DNA of 64,000 nt from positions 806,001-870,000 of the forward strand of contig NZ_SJER01000001.1 of assembly GCF_004785955.1 (NCBI RefSeq), in the 5' to 3' direction. This stretch comes from Halostella litorea. Lineage in GTDB: Archaea; Halobacteriota; Halobacteria; Halobacteriales; Natronoarchaeaceae. Below, in pieces: positions 38,254 to 45,421 of this stretch. A program made the translations under genes and the position numbers. The notes beneath the pieces were generated by a model. That model ran no database searches. It was not told the DNA's origin and was given only the letters and a program-made list of their open reading frames with translations. Position 1 is the stretch's first letter; each line of letters starts with the position of its first letter.

Positions 38254-38910
38254 ATGATACCGCTACTCCACGACTTCTCCGGCGCGACCGTGCTCGTGTT
38301 CGGCGGCGGCCCCGTCGGCGCGCGGAAGGCCCGCCGGTTCGCCCGCGAGGCCAGCGTCGTCGTCGTGAGCCCCGAGTTCGTGGCCCGCGACTTCGCCGGC
38401 GCGGAGCGGGTCCGGGCGGCCCCCGCTCCCGACGACGTCCGGGCGTGGGTCGACCGGGTCGACCCGGCGCTGGTCGTCGCCGCGACCGACGACGAGGCCG
38501 TCAACGCGGCGGCCGCCGAGGCCGCCCGGGACGCCGGCGCGCTGGTCAACCGGACCGACCGCCACGGCGGCCGCGACGTCGGGAGCGTCGTCGTGCCCGC
38601 GACGGTCCGGGACGACCCCGTCGTCGCCGCCGTCGCGACGGGCGGGACCGCGCCGGCGCTGAGCAAGCACCTCCGCGAGCGGATCGAGCGGGAGGTCGAC
38701 GGTGCCGGCGAGATGGCCGACCTGACCGCCGAGTTCCGCGAGGAGCTACGGGCGGCGGGCGTCCCCCCGGCCGAGCGCCGCGACGCGGTCCGGGCCGTCG
38801 TTGATTCGTCGGCCGTTTGGAAGGGTTTACGTAGGGGGGACACCAACGCTCGCCAAGTGGCTCGGGACGTGATCAACGACGAAACGGACCCAACGGGTGA
38901 TACATCGTGA
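38254..38910 (+). CDS. Precorrin-2 dehydrogenase/sirohydrochlorin ferrochelatase-like protein
   Basis: Oxidises precorrin-2 to sirohydrochlorin with NAD, possibly also inserting iron. The 218-aa protein matches the N-terminal half of CysG (Met8-like): Rossmann motif VLVFGGGPVGARKARRF, VVAATDDEAVNAAAA, VNRTDRHGG and VATGGTAPALSKHLRERIE. There is no methyltransferase domain. It follows the fused AhbAB gene by 12 nt and its TGA overlaps the hemA ATG (TGATG), so it is translated from the same operon. Confidence 0.93.
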   Translation: MIPLLHDFSGATVLVFGGGPVGARKARRFAREASVVVVSPEFVARDFAGAERVRAAPAPDDVRAWVDRVDPALVVAATDDEAVNAAAAEAARDAGALVNRTDRHGGRDVGSVVVPATVRDDPVVAAVATGGTAPALSKHLRERIEREVDGAGEMADLTAEFREELRAAGVPPAERRDAVRAVVDSSAVWKGLRRGDTNARQVARDVINDETDPTGDTS

Positions 38911-40274
38911 TGCCTAGCGACGGCGTTATCGCGGGTTCGAGCGTCTCGCACGAGCACGCGGACGTCGACACGCTCGCGGAGGCGAGCGGCCGGGACCAGC
39001 CGACGGTCGTCGCCGACCTGGTGCGCCGGGACGGCGTCTCGGAGGCGTTCGCCCTCCAGACGTGCAACCGCGTCGAGGCGTACGTCGTCACGGACGACCC
39101 GGCGACCGGGCGGGCCGTCCTCGACGAGTTCCTCGCCGGCGTCCCCGACGACGCCGTCGTCGACTTGGACCACGAGGACAGCCTGCGACACCTCCTCCGG
39201 GTCGCCGCCGGCCTCGAATCGCTCGTGCTCGGCGAGGACCAGATCCTGGGCCAGATCCGCACCGCCTACGAGGAGGCCCGCGGCGCGGGCGGCATCGGCC
39301 CGATGCTGGAGGACGCCGTGACGAAGGCGATCCACGTCGGCGAGCGCGTCCGCACGGAGACGGGGATAAACGAGGGCGCGGTGTCGCTTGGCACCGCCGC
39401 GGCCCGCCTCGCAGACGGGGAGACGGACCTGTCGACCGCGACGGTGCTCGTCGTCGGTGCGGGCGAGATGGGGACGCTCTCGGCCCGCTCGCTGGCGGCC
39501 CACGGCGCGCCGGAGATCATCGTCGCCAACCGCACCGTTCCCCACGCCGAACACGTCGCCAAGGAGGTCGACGCCGACGCGCGGGCCATCGCGCTGCCCG
39601 CCGTCTCCGCGGCGGCGGCCCGCGCCGACGTGGTCGTCACGGCGACCGCCGGCGAGGACCGGGTGCTCGACGCGGCCGACCTAGACGACGCCGGCGAGAC
39701 GGTCGTCGTCGACCTCGCACAGCCCCGCGACGTCGCGCCGGCGGCCGGCGACGTCGACGACGTCGCGGTGTACGACCTCGACGCGCTGGAGACGGTGACC
39801 GACGAGACGCGACAGCAGCGCCGGGCGGCCGCCGACCGCGTCGAGGCGATGATAGACGAGGAGTTCGACCGCCTGCTCGACCAGTACAAGCGCAAGCGCG
39901 CGGACGAGGTCATCGCCGCCATGTACGAGAGCGCCGAGCGGGTGAAGTCCCGCGAGGTGTCGACGGCGGTGTCCCGGCTGGAGGCCGCCGGCGAGGGCGA
40001 CCTCTCGGCCGAACAGCGGGAGATAGTCGAGTCGCTGGCCGACGCGCTCGTCGGCCAGTTGCTCGCCGCGCCGACGCGGAGCCTCCGGGAGGCCGCCGCC
40101 GAGGACGACTGGACGACGATCCACACCGCCCTCCAGCTGTTCGACCCCGAGTTCGGGGGCGAGATGGACGGCCCGCCGGCGGCGGTCGCCGACGCGATGG
40201 CCGGCGAACTGCCGGACGAGTTCCCCGAGGAGCGGACCGTTGACCCCCCGATCGGCACCCTCGACGACGACTGA
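38910..40274 (+). CDS. hemA: Glutamyl-tRNA reductase
   Basis: Reduces glutamyl-tRNA to glutamate 1-semialdehyde, the first step of C5 tetrapyrrole synthesis. The 454-aa protein has the catalytic cysteine C52 in QTCNRVEAY, the LRVAAGLESLVLGEDQILGQI region, an NADPH motif (VLVVGAGEMGTLSAR) and a C-terminal helical dimerisation domain. A GTG directly precedes the ATG at 38910; I chose ATG because it overlaps the upstream stop. Start and late genes of the siroheme route are thus co-transcribed. Confidence 0.96.
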   Translation: MPSDGVIAGSSVSHEHADVDTLAEASGRDQPTVVADLVRRDGVSEAFALQTCNRVEAYVVTDDPATGRAVLDEFLAGVPDDAVVDLDHEDSLRHLLRVAAGLESLVLGEDQILGQIRTAYEEARGAGGIGPMLEDAVTKAIHVGERVRTETGINEGAVSLGTAAARLADGETDLSTATVLVVGAGEMGTLSARSLAAHGAPEIIVANRTVPHAEHVAKEVDADARAIALPAVSAAAARADVVVTATAGEDRVLDAADLDDAGETVVVDLAQPRDVAPAAGDVDDVAVYDLDALETVTDETRQQRRAAADRVEAMIDEEFDRLLDQYKRKRADEVIAAMYESAERVKSREVSTAVSRLEAAGEGDLSAEQREIVESLADALVGQLLAAPTRSLREAAAEDDWTTIHTALQLFDPEFGGEMDGPPAAVADAMAGELPDEFPEERTVDPPIGTLDDD

Positions 40275-40322
40275 GCGGCCGAGGGGACAACCGTTTTGAC
40301 GCTGGGTTCGGTTACTCCGGGC

Positions 40323-40610
40323 ATGGCGGACCTGCTTTCCGACGACGAGGTCGAGGCACAGATCCCCGACGAGTGGCACCGCGAGGACGACGAGATCGTT
40401 CGCACCTACGAGTTCGACGACTACCTCCGGGGCGTCAACTTCGCCCAGCTCGTCGGCGAGATAGCCGAGGCCGAGTTCCACCACCCCGAGATCCGCATCG
40501 GCTACGAGGAGGTCGAGGTCCGCTTCACCAGTCACGAGGAAGGTGGGATCACCGACCAGGACGTCCACATGGCGGAGCTGGTCGAGTCCGAGTCCGGTCA
40601 CGAGGGGTGA
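40323..40610 (+). CDS. 4a-hydroxytetrahydrobiopterin dehydratase (pterin carbinolamine dehydratase)
   Basis: A 95-aa PCD/DCoH-family protein that dehydrates 4a-hydroxytetrahydropterin or assists molybdopterin-like cofactors. It has the family pattern LRGVNFAQLVGEIAEAEFHHPEIRIGYEEVEVRFTSHEEGGITDQDVHMA, including the paired histidines H53-H54 and the GITDQDVHMA signature (here given in part). Length is typical. It follows hemA by 48 nt with a TTTTGA element, so it may be independent of the operon. Confidence 0.92.
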   Translation: MADLLSDDEVEAQIPDEWHREDDEIVRTYEFDDYLRGVNFAQLVGEIAEAEFHHPEIRIGYEEVEVRFTSHEEGGITDQDVHMAELVESESGHEG

Positions 40611-40930
40611 GGTCGGAAAGTCCCCGCGTCCGTCGGGAAACGGCGAAACATCGCGGTCGGAGCGGTGTACGGGCCGGTTCGGCGAAGCGAAGGAAGCAGA
40701 GGCCGGATTCGACCCCGGGCGCTCGTCCTTCCGAAGGGCGTTGACGGTATAACCAGTTCCCCTGTGGCGTTCTTACACTCCCCGTCCAGTTCTAACCCCG
40801 TCGAGAGGTCCGTAAACCGAGATATAAGAACGGACACACTCATTGTTCAAGTTTCTCACCGTCATAGTCATCGTATGTTCGAATTCGGCCGATCCGGAAG
40901 CGTTCAAAACGTGCCTCGCCGCCGAACAGC
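40611..40930. other. Intergenic region at left edge of the accessory island, with degenerate tRNA-Thr-like fragment
   Basis: No gene is seen. Positions 40700-40737, read on the minus strand, align with the anticodon-arm and T-arm part of the tRNA-Thr at 45290-45360 with a few substitutions and one missing base. A TTCAAAACG element near 40902 probably serves the membrane-protein gene that follows. Short reading frames here are not supported. Confidence 0.6.
40700..40737 (-). repeat. Degenerate copy of tRNA-Thr 3' half (possible old attachment site)
   Basis: The minus-strand text reads CCTTCGGAAGGACGAG, then GCCCGGG and TCGAATCCGGCCT, against CCTTGGTAAGGACGAG, GCCCGGG and TCAAATCCCGGCCT in the tRNA. 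It has the same orientation as the other two copies. The remainder of the tRNA is not recognisable. Confidence 0.5.
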
Positions 40931-41938
40931 ATGACCGTCCCGGATTACATCGAGAGCTGGCGGAGCTGGTTCCCCATCCCAACCAGTGATGGCGGGATCG
41001 ACCTGACCCGATGGCTGCTGCTCGAAGGAAACCGCTACGCCGTCACCGGGGCGCTCCTCACGATGACGCTCGTCTCGATCATCGGTATCGGGTCGCTGTG
41101 GACCTTCAAAATGAGCCTGATTCTCACCGAAACCCAGGCCGTCCAGACGGTACTCAACAGCTTCCTGAGCGGGATCATCCTCCTGGTGTCTATCGTCGTC
41201 TCGATCAATTCGATCGTTCTCTCCTACGATATCACCCACATCGACACGCAGGAGGACCGCGTCGAGGGCATGATGCAGTTCCGGGACAGGGTCGGTCGGA
41301 CCACGGGGACCGAGGTGAGTCCGACGGATCCGAACAGCTTCCTCAACGCGATGGCCGAAACCATCCGACAGGAGGCAAACGAGCTAGCGGCCGACACCGA
41401 GGACAGCGACGAGGACGTTCAGAAGTACATCGATCGGATCATCGAGACCACCGACCACCTCGAAAGATCGATCAGCGATGGCGGCAACGGCAGGTTCGGC
41501 GTCCTGTGGCGCGGGCTGGAGACGGACTACGGCCCGATGGTAAACCAGTCCCGCGAGATCACTTCGAAGTACGAAGACGACATCCCCGAGAGTCGGAAGG
41601 AGCATTTCGACAACCTGATCGAAGCGCTGGAGCTGTTCGCCACCGGTCGGGAGTACTTCAAAACGCTGTACTACACGCTGGAGATCTCGGAGCTTTCGCG
41701 GACGCTGTTGGTCGTCTCGCTGCCGGCGATCGTGGTGACGGCGTCGACGATCCTCGCGATCAACGCCGGCCTCCTGCCGGACGTCTGGGTCTTTGGCCTG
41801 CCGCCGCTGTTGACGTTCGTGAGCCTCTCGATGACGATCGCGCTGGCCCCGTTCCTCGTGCTGACCGCGTACATGCTCCGGGTGGCGACGGTGGCCCGAC
41901 GAACCGCCGGCGCCGGGCCGTTCATCATCCAGTCCTGA
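40931..41938 (+). CDS. Membrane protein of unknown function
   Basis: A 335-aa protein with two N-terminal helices (residues about 38-60 and 70-95), a long polar, largely helical domain (residues about 100-250) that may be a coiled coil, and two C-terminal helices (about 255-280 and 285-315). The N-terminal helices are followed by a YDITHIDTQEDRVEGMMQFRDRVGR segment that recalls other haloarchaeal membrane proteins of unknown role. It lies inside the tRNA-Thr island but is less AT-rich than the genes to its right. No function can be given. Confidence 0.8.
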   Translation: MTVPDYIESWRSWFPIPTSDGGIDLTRWLLLEGNRYAVTGALLTMTLVSIIGIGSLWTFKMSLILTETQAVQTVLNSFLSGIILLVSIVVSINSIVLSYDITHIDTQEDRVEGMMQFRDRVGRTTGTEVSPTDPNSFLNAMAETIRQEANELAADTEDSDEDVQKYIDRIIETTDHLERSISDGGNGRFGVLWRGLETDYGPMVNQSREITSKYEDDIPESRKEHFDNLIEALELFATGREYFKTLYYTLEISELSRTLLVVSLPAIVVTASTILAINAGLLPDVWVFGLPPLLTFVSLSMTIALAPFLVLTAYMLRVATVARRTAGAGPFIIQS

Positions 41939-42096
41939 ACGGTCCGGCAGGAAAACGGGTTGGGTACCAACGCGCAAAAGGCGGGACGACGGCAGGAGTA
42001 CATCTTGAGGAAAGTCTAAATTAGGAATCAATCACAGAGTTGCAAGCGTTTGCATGAGAAGGATTGCTGTCCATTTTCGTACGACCACAGAGAAAG

Positions 42097-42852
42097 TCAA
42101 CTCTCCTGAATGATATCCTCTGACTGTTTGATTAGTCGTTCAACTTCCCGCCTATCTGGTTCTTTCTCATTTGCATGGGCGCAATCATTACGAATGTCAG
42201 CAAGATATTCTAATTGACTTTTCTTAGTATCCGTGATTTGACTGGCATTATATAGTGTTTCAGCAAGAGAGCGTATCCCGTCGGAGTGGCTATAATCAAG
42301 GTCCTGCTCGGTCAACTCACAGAGAGTCAGAAGATGGCGTTCTAATGCCACGCCTGTAACTACGCCAGCAGCTCTGATATTGTCGTCGTCCCACAGTTCT
42401 TTGGCCTGATACAGTTCTTCTAAAAGGATTTCATCCGAAATTCCCCTTCGTACTTTCAGCCGTGTCGTTTCCAACTTCGGTGGAATAGAGAGCAGAAGAT
42501 TCTTTTGGCGAGAAATAATTCGGCGTAGAATCCCGCAGTATTTGTCCGCCTTTGTGTATTCCATCCCATCAAAATGGATGAGTTCATCCATATCTGAATA
42601 CGCGCTTTTGAAGTCGGTTTTCCTCTCAGGAAGATACTCTGAGACAAGCGTGAAGGCCCGATTGTACCAAACCTCATATTGCTTATCTACTCGGTCAACT
42701 GTCCCCCAGTCTACACGGTCCGTTTTGATTTTGCCGCGCGAAGTCGAATTCTGAGCAAGGTCGTACAGAATGCTATTTATTTCCTCAATCTCCGACACTA
42801 ACTCATTAGTCTCCTCACTTAGTCGGTCTACCTTCCCCGCGTCTCCACTCAT
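42097..42852 (-). CDS. HEPN-domain protein, possible RNase of a toxin or defence system
   Basis: A 251-aa protein, markedly AT-rich relative to the chromosome. The N-terminus (residues about 8-30) is a coiled coil. The C-terminal part (about 150-250) follows a HEPN pattern: IRAAGVVTGVALERHLLTLCEL, then R221-N-D-C-A-H226, a canonical R(X4)H nuclease motif. HEPN proteins often act as RNases in toxin-antitoxin or abortive-infection systems. No nucleotidyltransferase (MNT) antitoxin is adjacent, so the partner, if any, is missing. TTTAATATCC lies about 25 nt upstream of the ATG. Atypical composition and location suggest horizontal transfer. Confidence 0.78.
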   Translation of the reverse strand: MSGDAGKVDRLSEETNELVSEIEEINSILYDLAQNSTSRGKIKTDRVDWGTVDRVDKQYEVWYNRAFTLVSEYLPERKTDFKSAYSDMDELIHFDGMEYTKADKYCGILRRIISRQKNLLLSIPPKLETTRLKVRRGISDEILLEELYQAKELWDDDNIRAAGVVTGVALERHLLTLCELTEQDLDYSHSDGIRSLAETLYNASQITDTKKSQLEYLADIRNDCAHANEKEPDRREVERLIKQSEDIIQES

Positions 42853-43546
42853 TATCCTGCCAGATGAGATGGATATTAAAAAACATCCATGTCAATTTTA
42901 GCGGCTTGGTTCAAACTTCTCACTAGCCATCCATACTAACCGGTCCAGATAACGGAGAACTTTGGGAAGCGCAGTCACTGAGAGTGCATCAACCGAGCGG
43001 AAGGGTGAATGTTCAATCAACTATCACCGGCAAAATACTCTGTGAGAGGGATAAGACTCTCGTTGCTGATCGGGGGAATACTAGATAAGAAAGACGCTAT
43101 CTGCGAATTACAGTCTGTACCGCAGGCGTAAGCCTAGGCCGGGATTTGAACCCGGGCTCTCGTCCTTACCAAGGACTTGCTTTACCGAGGTGGCCTTCGG
43201 CCCTGAAAGCGGCTACCTTTGCCGCGAATTCCCACTTTGCGTGCTTCTCATCTCTCTATTAGCAACTCTACTTATAAAAGAATTGGGTATTCGGCCCCGT
43301 ATGCCGTCTGTGGACGCAAGAAATCGACAAACGTGTTCGGGTGAGCGTTGCCCTACTCGTCACATCAGAATTGTGTGGGGTCGAGTGGTTCAGCTGAATA
43401 GCTCCTTTCATCGAGGCGAGTGGCTCTACTGAAATTCTATTAGTTTGATGCCTTTTCGACTGAAACATCCGATAAGTAGGTGTGCGACTCCATCATTATT
43501 GACTTCCGAACAGGTTTCAGCTAACGGCTGTGGGAACTATTGATTC
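42853..43546. other. AT-rich intergenic region containing a partial tRNA-Thr copy
   Basis: Nearly 700 nt without a convincing gene. It contains the HEPN-gene promoter at its left end and the tRNA-Thr 3' fragment at 43131-43187. Short frames in this stretch have no start context or family likeness and one runs through the tRNA fragment. Confidence 0.7.
43131..43187 (-). repeat. Duplicated 3' part of tRNA-Thr (attachment-site copy)
   Basis: Fifty-seven bases match 45289-45345 with two adjacent mismatches; the first 46 are identical. The copy covers the D-stem end, anticodon arm, T arm and acceptor 3' strand but not the 5' acceptor strand, so it cannot be a functional tRNA. The same orientation as the intact gene makes a direct repeat with 2158-bp spacing, as left by integration at a tRNA 3' end. 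Confidence 0.85.
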
Positions 43547-43906
43547 TCAGAAACACTCCAGTTGATCTGAACCATGCCGTTCCATCCATGTCTCTAATTC
43601 CTGAAAAACGGGGGCGAGATCGTCTACCATCTCCGTTTCCTCGTATTCCACTCGTGGGGGAATCTCGTCGTGCTGTGTCCGTTCAAGGAACTCAGCTTCG
43701 ACAAGTTCGTCAAGTCGTCGGGAGAGTGTATTCGGCGACAGTTCGAGCGTGTCTTGAAGTTCGCCGAAACGAATTGACTGCCCGTCTTTGGTGACGAACT
43801 CGTTGAGGATTGCTAAGGTATGTGCCCGTCCGAGAAGTGAAAAGAGCGTACTCTCATCAACCGCTGTACTCCGTGTTGGCTCCTGATTTACACCAGACTT
43901 GCTCAT
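43547..43906 (-). CDS. HxlR-family winged-helix transcriptional regulator
   Basis: A 119-aa single-domain regulator. Residues about 25-110 contain the HxlR pattern: LLGRAHTLAILNEFVTKDGQSIRFGELQDTLELSPNTLSRRLDELVEAEFLERTQHDEIPPRVEYEET (given in part by positions), including the ISPNTLSRRL-like recognition helix. The ATG at 43906 is chosen because a palindrome lies just 7 nt upstream and the longer frame translates through it. It is divergent from the oxidoreductase-HTH gene, suggesting it controls both. Codon usage is less GC-biased than in flanking core genes. Confidence 0.85.
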   Translation of the reverse strand: MSKSGVNQEPTRSTAVDESTLFSLLGRAHTLAILNEFVTKDGQSIRFGELQDTLELSPNTLSRRLDELVEAEFLERTQHDEIPPRVEYEETEMVDDLAPVFQELETWMERHGSDQLECF

Positions 43907-43912
43907 ACAATC

Positions 43913-43929
43913 ACTACGGAATTCGTAGT
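43913..43929. promoter_or_regulatory. Perfect palindrome at the HxlR regulator start
   Basis: ACTACG-GAATT-CGTAGT is a perfect 6+5+6 inverted repeat located 7 nt upstream of the regulator start codon and between two divergent genes. This is where an autoregulatory HxlR dimer would be expected to bind. Confidence 0.6.
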
Positions 43930-44121
43930 AATGGTTGTTCCGGAAACGAGCATCCACAACCGTGGACTCTCAGGTGAAGCCAGCCACGTATCTCAAGGTC
44001 TAATTCAAGAGAGCGAGCTGGTGATTCAGCCCCTCACTTCCACCCTCGGTAGTAGCAACCACATTTCTAACTTGGTCGCTTTTCACACCGCCGCTCGTAG
44101 GACTCGAACGAGAAACCTTCG

Positions 44122-44895
44122 ATGAAAATTGGAATTATCGGCGCAGGCAATATTGGAGGAACAGTCGCTCAGCACTTCGTTGACGCAGGGAATGAAGTCA
44201 TAATCAGTAATTCTCGGGGGCCAGAAACACTCACCGACCTTGTTGACGAACTTGGCCCGAACGCGCAAGCAGGCACAGTCTCCGAGGCCGCCGACTTTGG
44301 AGACATCGCCATGGAGGCAATTCCCTTCAGTGCGTATGAATCCCTCCCTGCGGACGCCCTTAGCGGCAAAATCGTGATCAGTGCGGCAAACTACTACCCG
44401 GCACGGGATGGAATGATGGACTTAGCGGAGACACATACGGATACCATCGCAAACCATCTCGAAGACTCCCGCGTCGTCAAGGCATTCAATGAGACGTATT
44501 GGGAGACGCTCCGGGACGGACAACGGCCAGATGCCGATTTAGATGACCGGCTTGCGATCTTTCTCGCGGGAGATGATGAGGAAGCGAAGGAGGTCGTGGC
44601 AGGCCTCATCAAAGATATTGGCTTCGCTCCCGTGGACGCAGGCCCACTTACTGAGGGGGGCCGCCACATAGAGCCGGGGTCGCCCATCTATACCGAACCG
44701 ATGACGGCGAGCGAGGCTCGGACACGGTTAGCAGCACTCCAAACGACCGTGGCTGCGTATGAACACGGCTATTACGACCCCTCGCAAGAAATCACGGTTC
44801 AAGAGCTGGCCGATGAACTGGATATGAGTGAGGAATCGCTTTCGGAACAGCTTCAACAGGGGTCGGAGCAACTCATTAGTCAATACCTTGAGTGA
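44122..44895 (+). CDS. NADP-binding F420-oxidoreductase-family protein fused to an HTH_10-type DNA-binding domain
   Basis: A 257-aa fusion. Residues 1-192 belong to the NADP oxidoreductase coenzyme F420-dependent family: IGIIGAGNIGGTVAQHFVDAG is the dinucleotide fold, SNSRGPETL supplies the 2'-phosphate site, and VVKAFNETYWETL is typical of the family. Residues 194-257 match the HTH_10 (bacterio-opsin-activator type) domain: ALQTTVAAYEHGYYDP, then ITVQELADELDMSEESLSEQL and QQGSEQLISQYL. HTH_10 normally ends haloarchaeal regulators, so this may be a redox- or F420-sensing transcription factor. It sits in the tRNA-Thr element, divergent from the HxlR gene. Confidence 0.85.
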   Translation: MKIGIIGAGNIGGTVAQHFVDAGNEVIISNSRGPETLTDLVDELGPNAQAGTVSEAADFGDIAMEAIPFSAYESLPADALSGKIVISAANYYPARDGMMDLAETHTDTIANHLEDSRVVKAFNETYWETLRDGQRPDADLDDRLAIFLAGDDEEAKEVVAGLIKDIGFAPVDAGPLTEGGRHIEPGSPIYTEPMTASEARTRLAALQTTVAAYEHGYYDPSQEITVQELADELDMSEESLSEQLQQGSEQLISQYLE

Positions 44896-45288
44896 GAGTA
44901 CCAGTTACAGCTCCCGATAGTTACTGATCACTCCCCCATTTCTGACAACCATCAGAAAGATGAATAGCGGCTCCGGGAACATCTTCTCCTGTAGTTAGCA
45001 GTTGATCACCGCATCGAGGGATGTTCTATCACATTCCTGACTACGCTTCACTCATTCCTCTGTGAGTGCGAATTAGCGAAATCAGGTGTGTCCCTGAGGG
45101 ATGCGCCCCCGGTCAATTTTGGGTCTAACCCGCCGCAGTCTGCGAGTTTGTTTGTGTGTCCTGACAGTTAAACGAATCGCAGGACAGCGAGACAGCCTCT
45201 ATTTAGTGAGACGAGGCTATTTTGACCGTGTTGTGTTCGGGACGAATAATTCCGTAAAGTGTGCGTACAAGGAGTGTACGGCAGAAAG
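44896..45288. other. AT-rich non-coding stretch at the right end of the element
   Basis: About 390 nt between the fusion gene and the tRNA-Thr 3' end. I see no gene, no recognisable repeat apart from the att site itself, and no integrase fragment in any frame. One short frame ends inside the tRNA and is rejected. Confidence 0.6.
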
Positions 45289-45289
45289 A

Positions 45290-45360
45290 GCCTAGGCCGG
45301 GATTTGAACCCGGGCTCTCGTCCTTACCAAGGACGCGCTTTACCGCTAAGCTACCCAGGC
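45290..45360 (-). tRNA. tRNA-Thr (anticodon GGT)
   Basis: A 71-nt cloverleaf: acceptor GCCTGGG/CCTAGGC (one G-T pair), D stem GCTT/AAGC, anticodon stem CGTCC/GGACG with loop TTGGTAA, giving anticodon GGT, and T stem CCGGG/CCCGG with loop TTCAAAT. No intron and no encoded CCA. It serves ACC and ACU codons. Its 3' part is duplicated at 43131-43187. Confidence 0.95.
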
Positions 45361-45421
45361 GCGTTCGCGTCCCTTCCTTGTCCGGGTTTGTCTTTAGGCG
45401 TTTCGATTCGTCCCGCCGCCG

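Larger units (their letters stand above)
43131..45345. mobile_element. Small integrated element bounded by tRNA-Thr 3'-end direct repeats
   Basis: The direct repeats delimit about 2.2 kb of lower-GC DNA with two genes: an HxlR-type regulator and an oxidoreductase-HTH fusion. The intact tRNA forms one boundary and the fragment the other, the standard attL/attR layout. No integrase, transposase or replication gene is visible, so it is either a remnant or was mobilised in trans. Confidence 0.7.

Noticed and set aside
44083-44125. GGACTCGAAC-like text suggestive of a tRNA T arm just before the fusion gene
   Set aside because: No acceptor or anticodon pairing could be built around it; a short chance match.
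45101-45295. A short plus-strand frame ending in the tRNA-Thr
   Set aside because: It overlaps the tRNA, has no promoter or family likeness, and lies in AT-rich DNA where short frames arise by chance.
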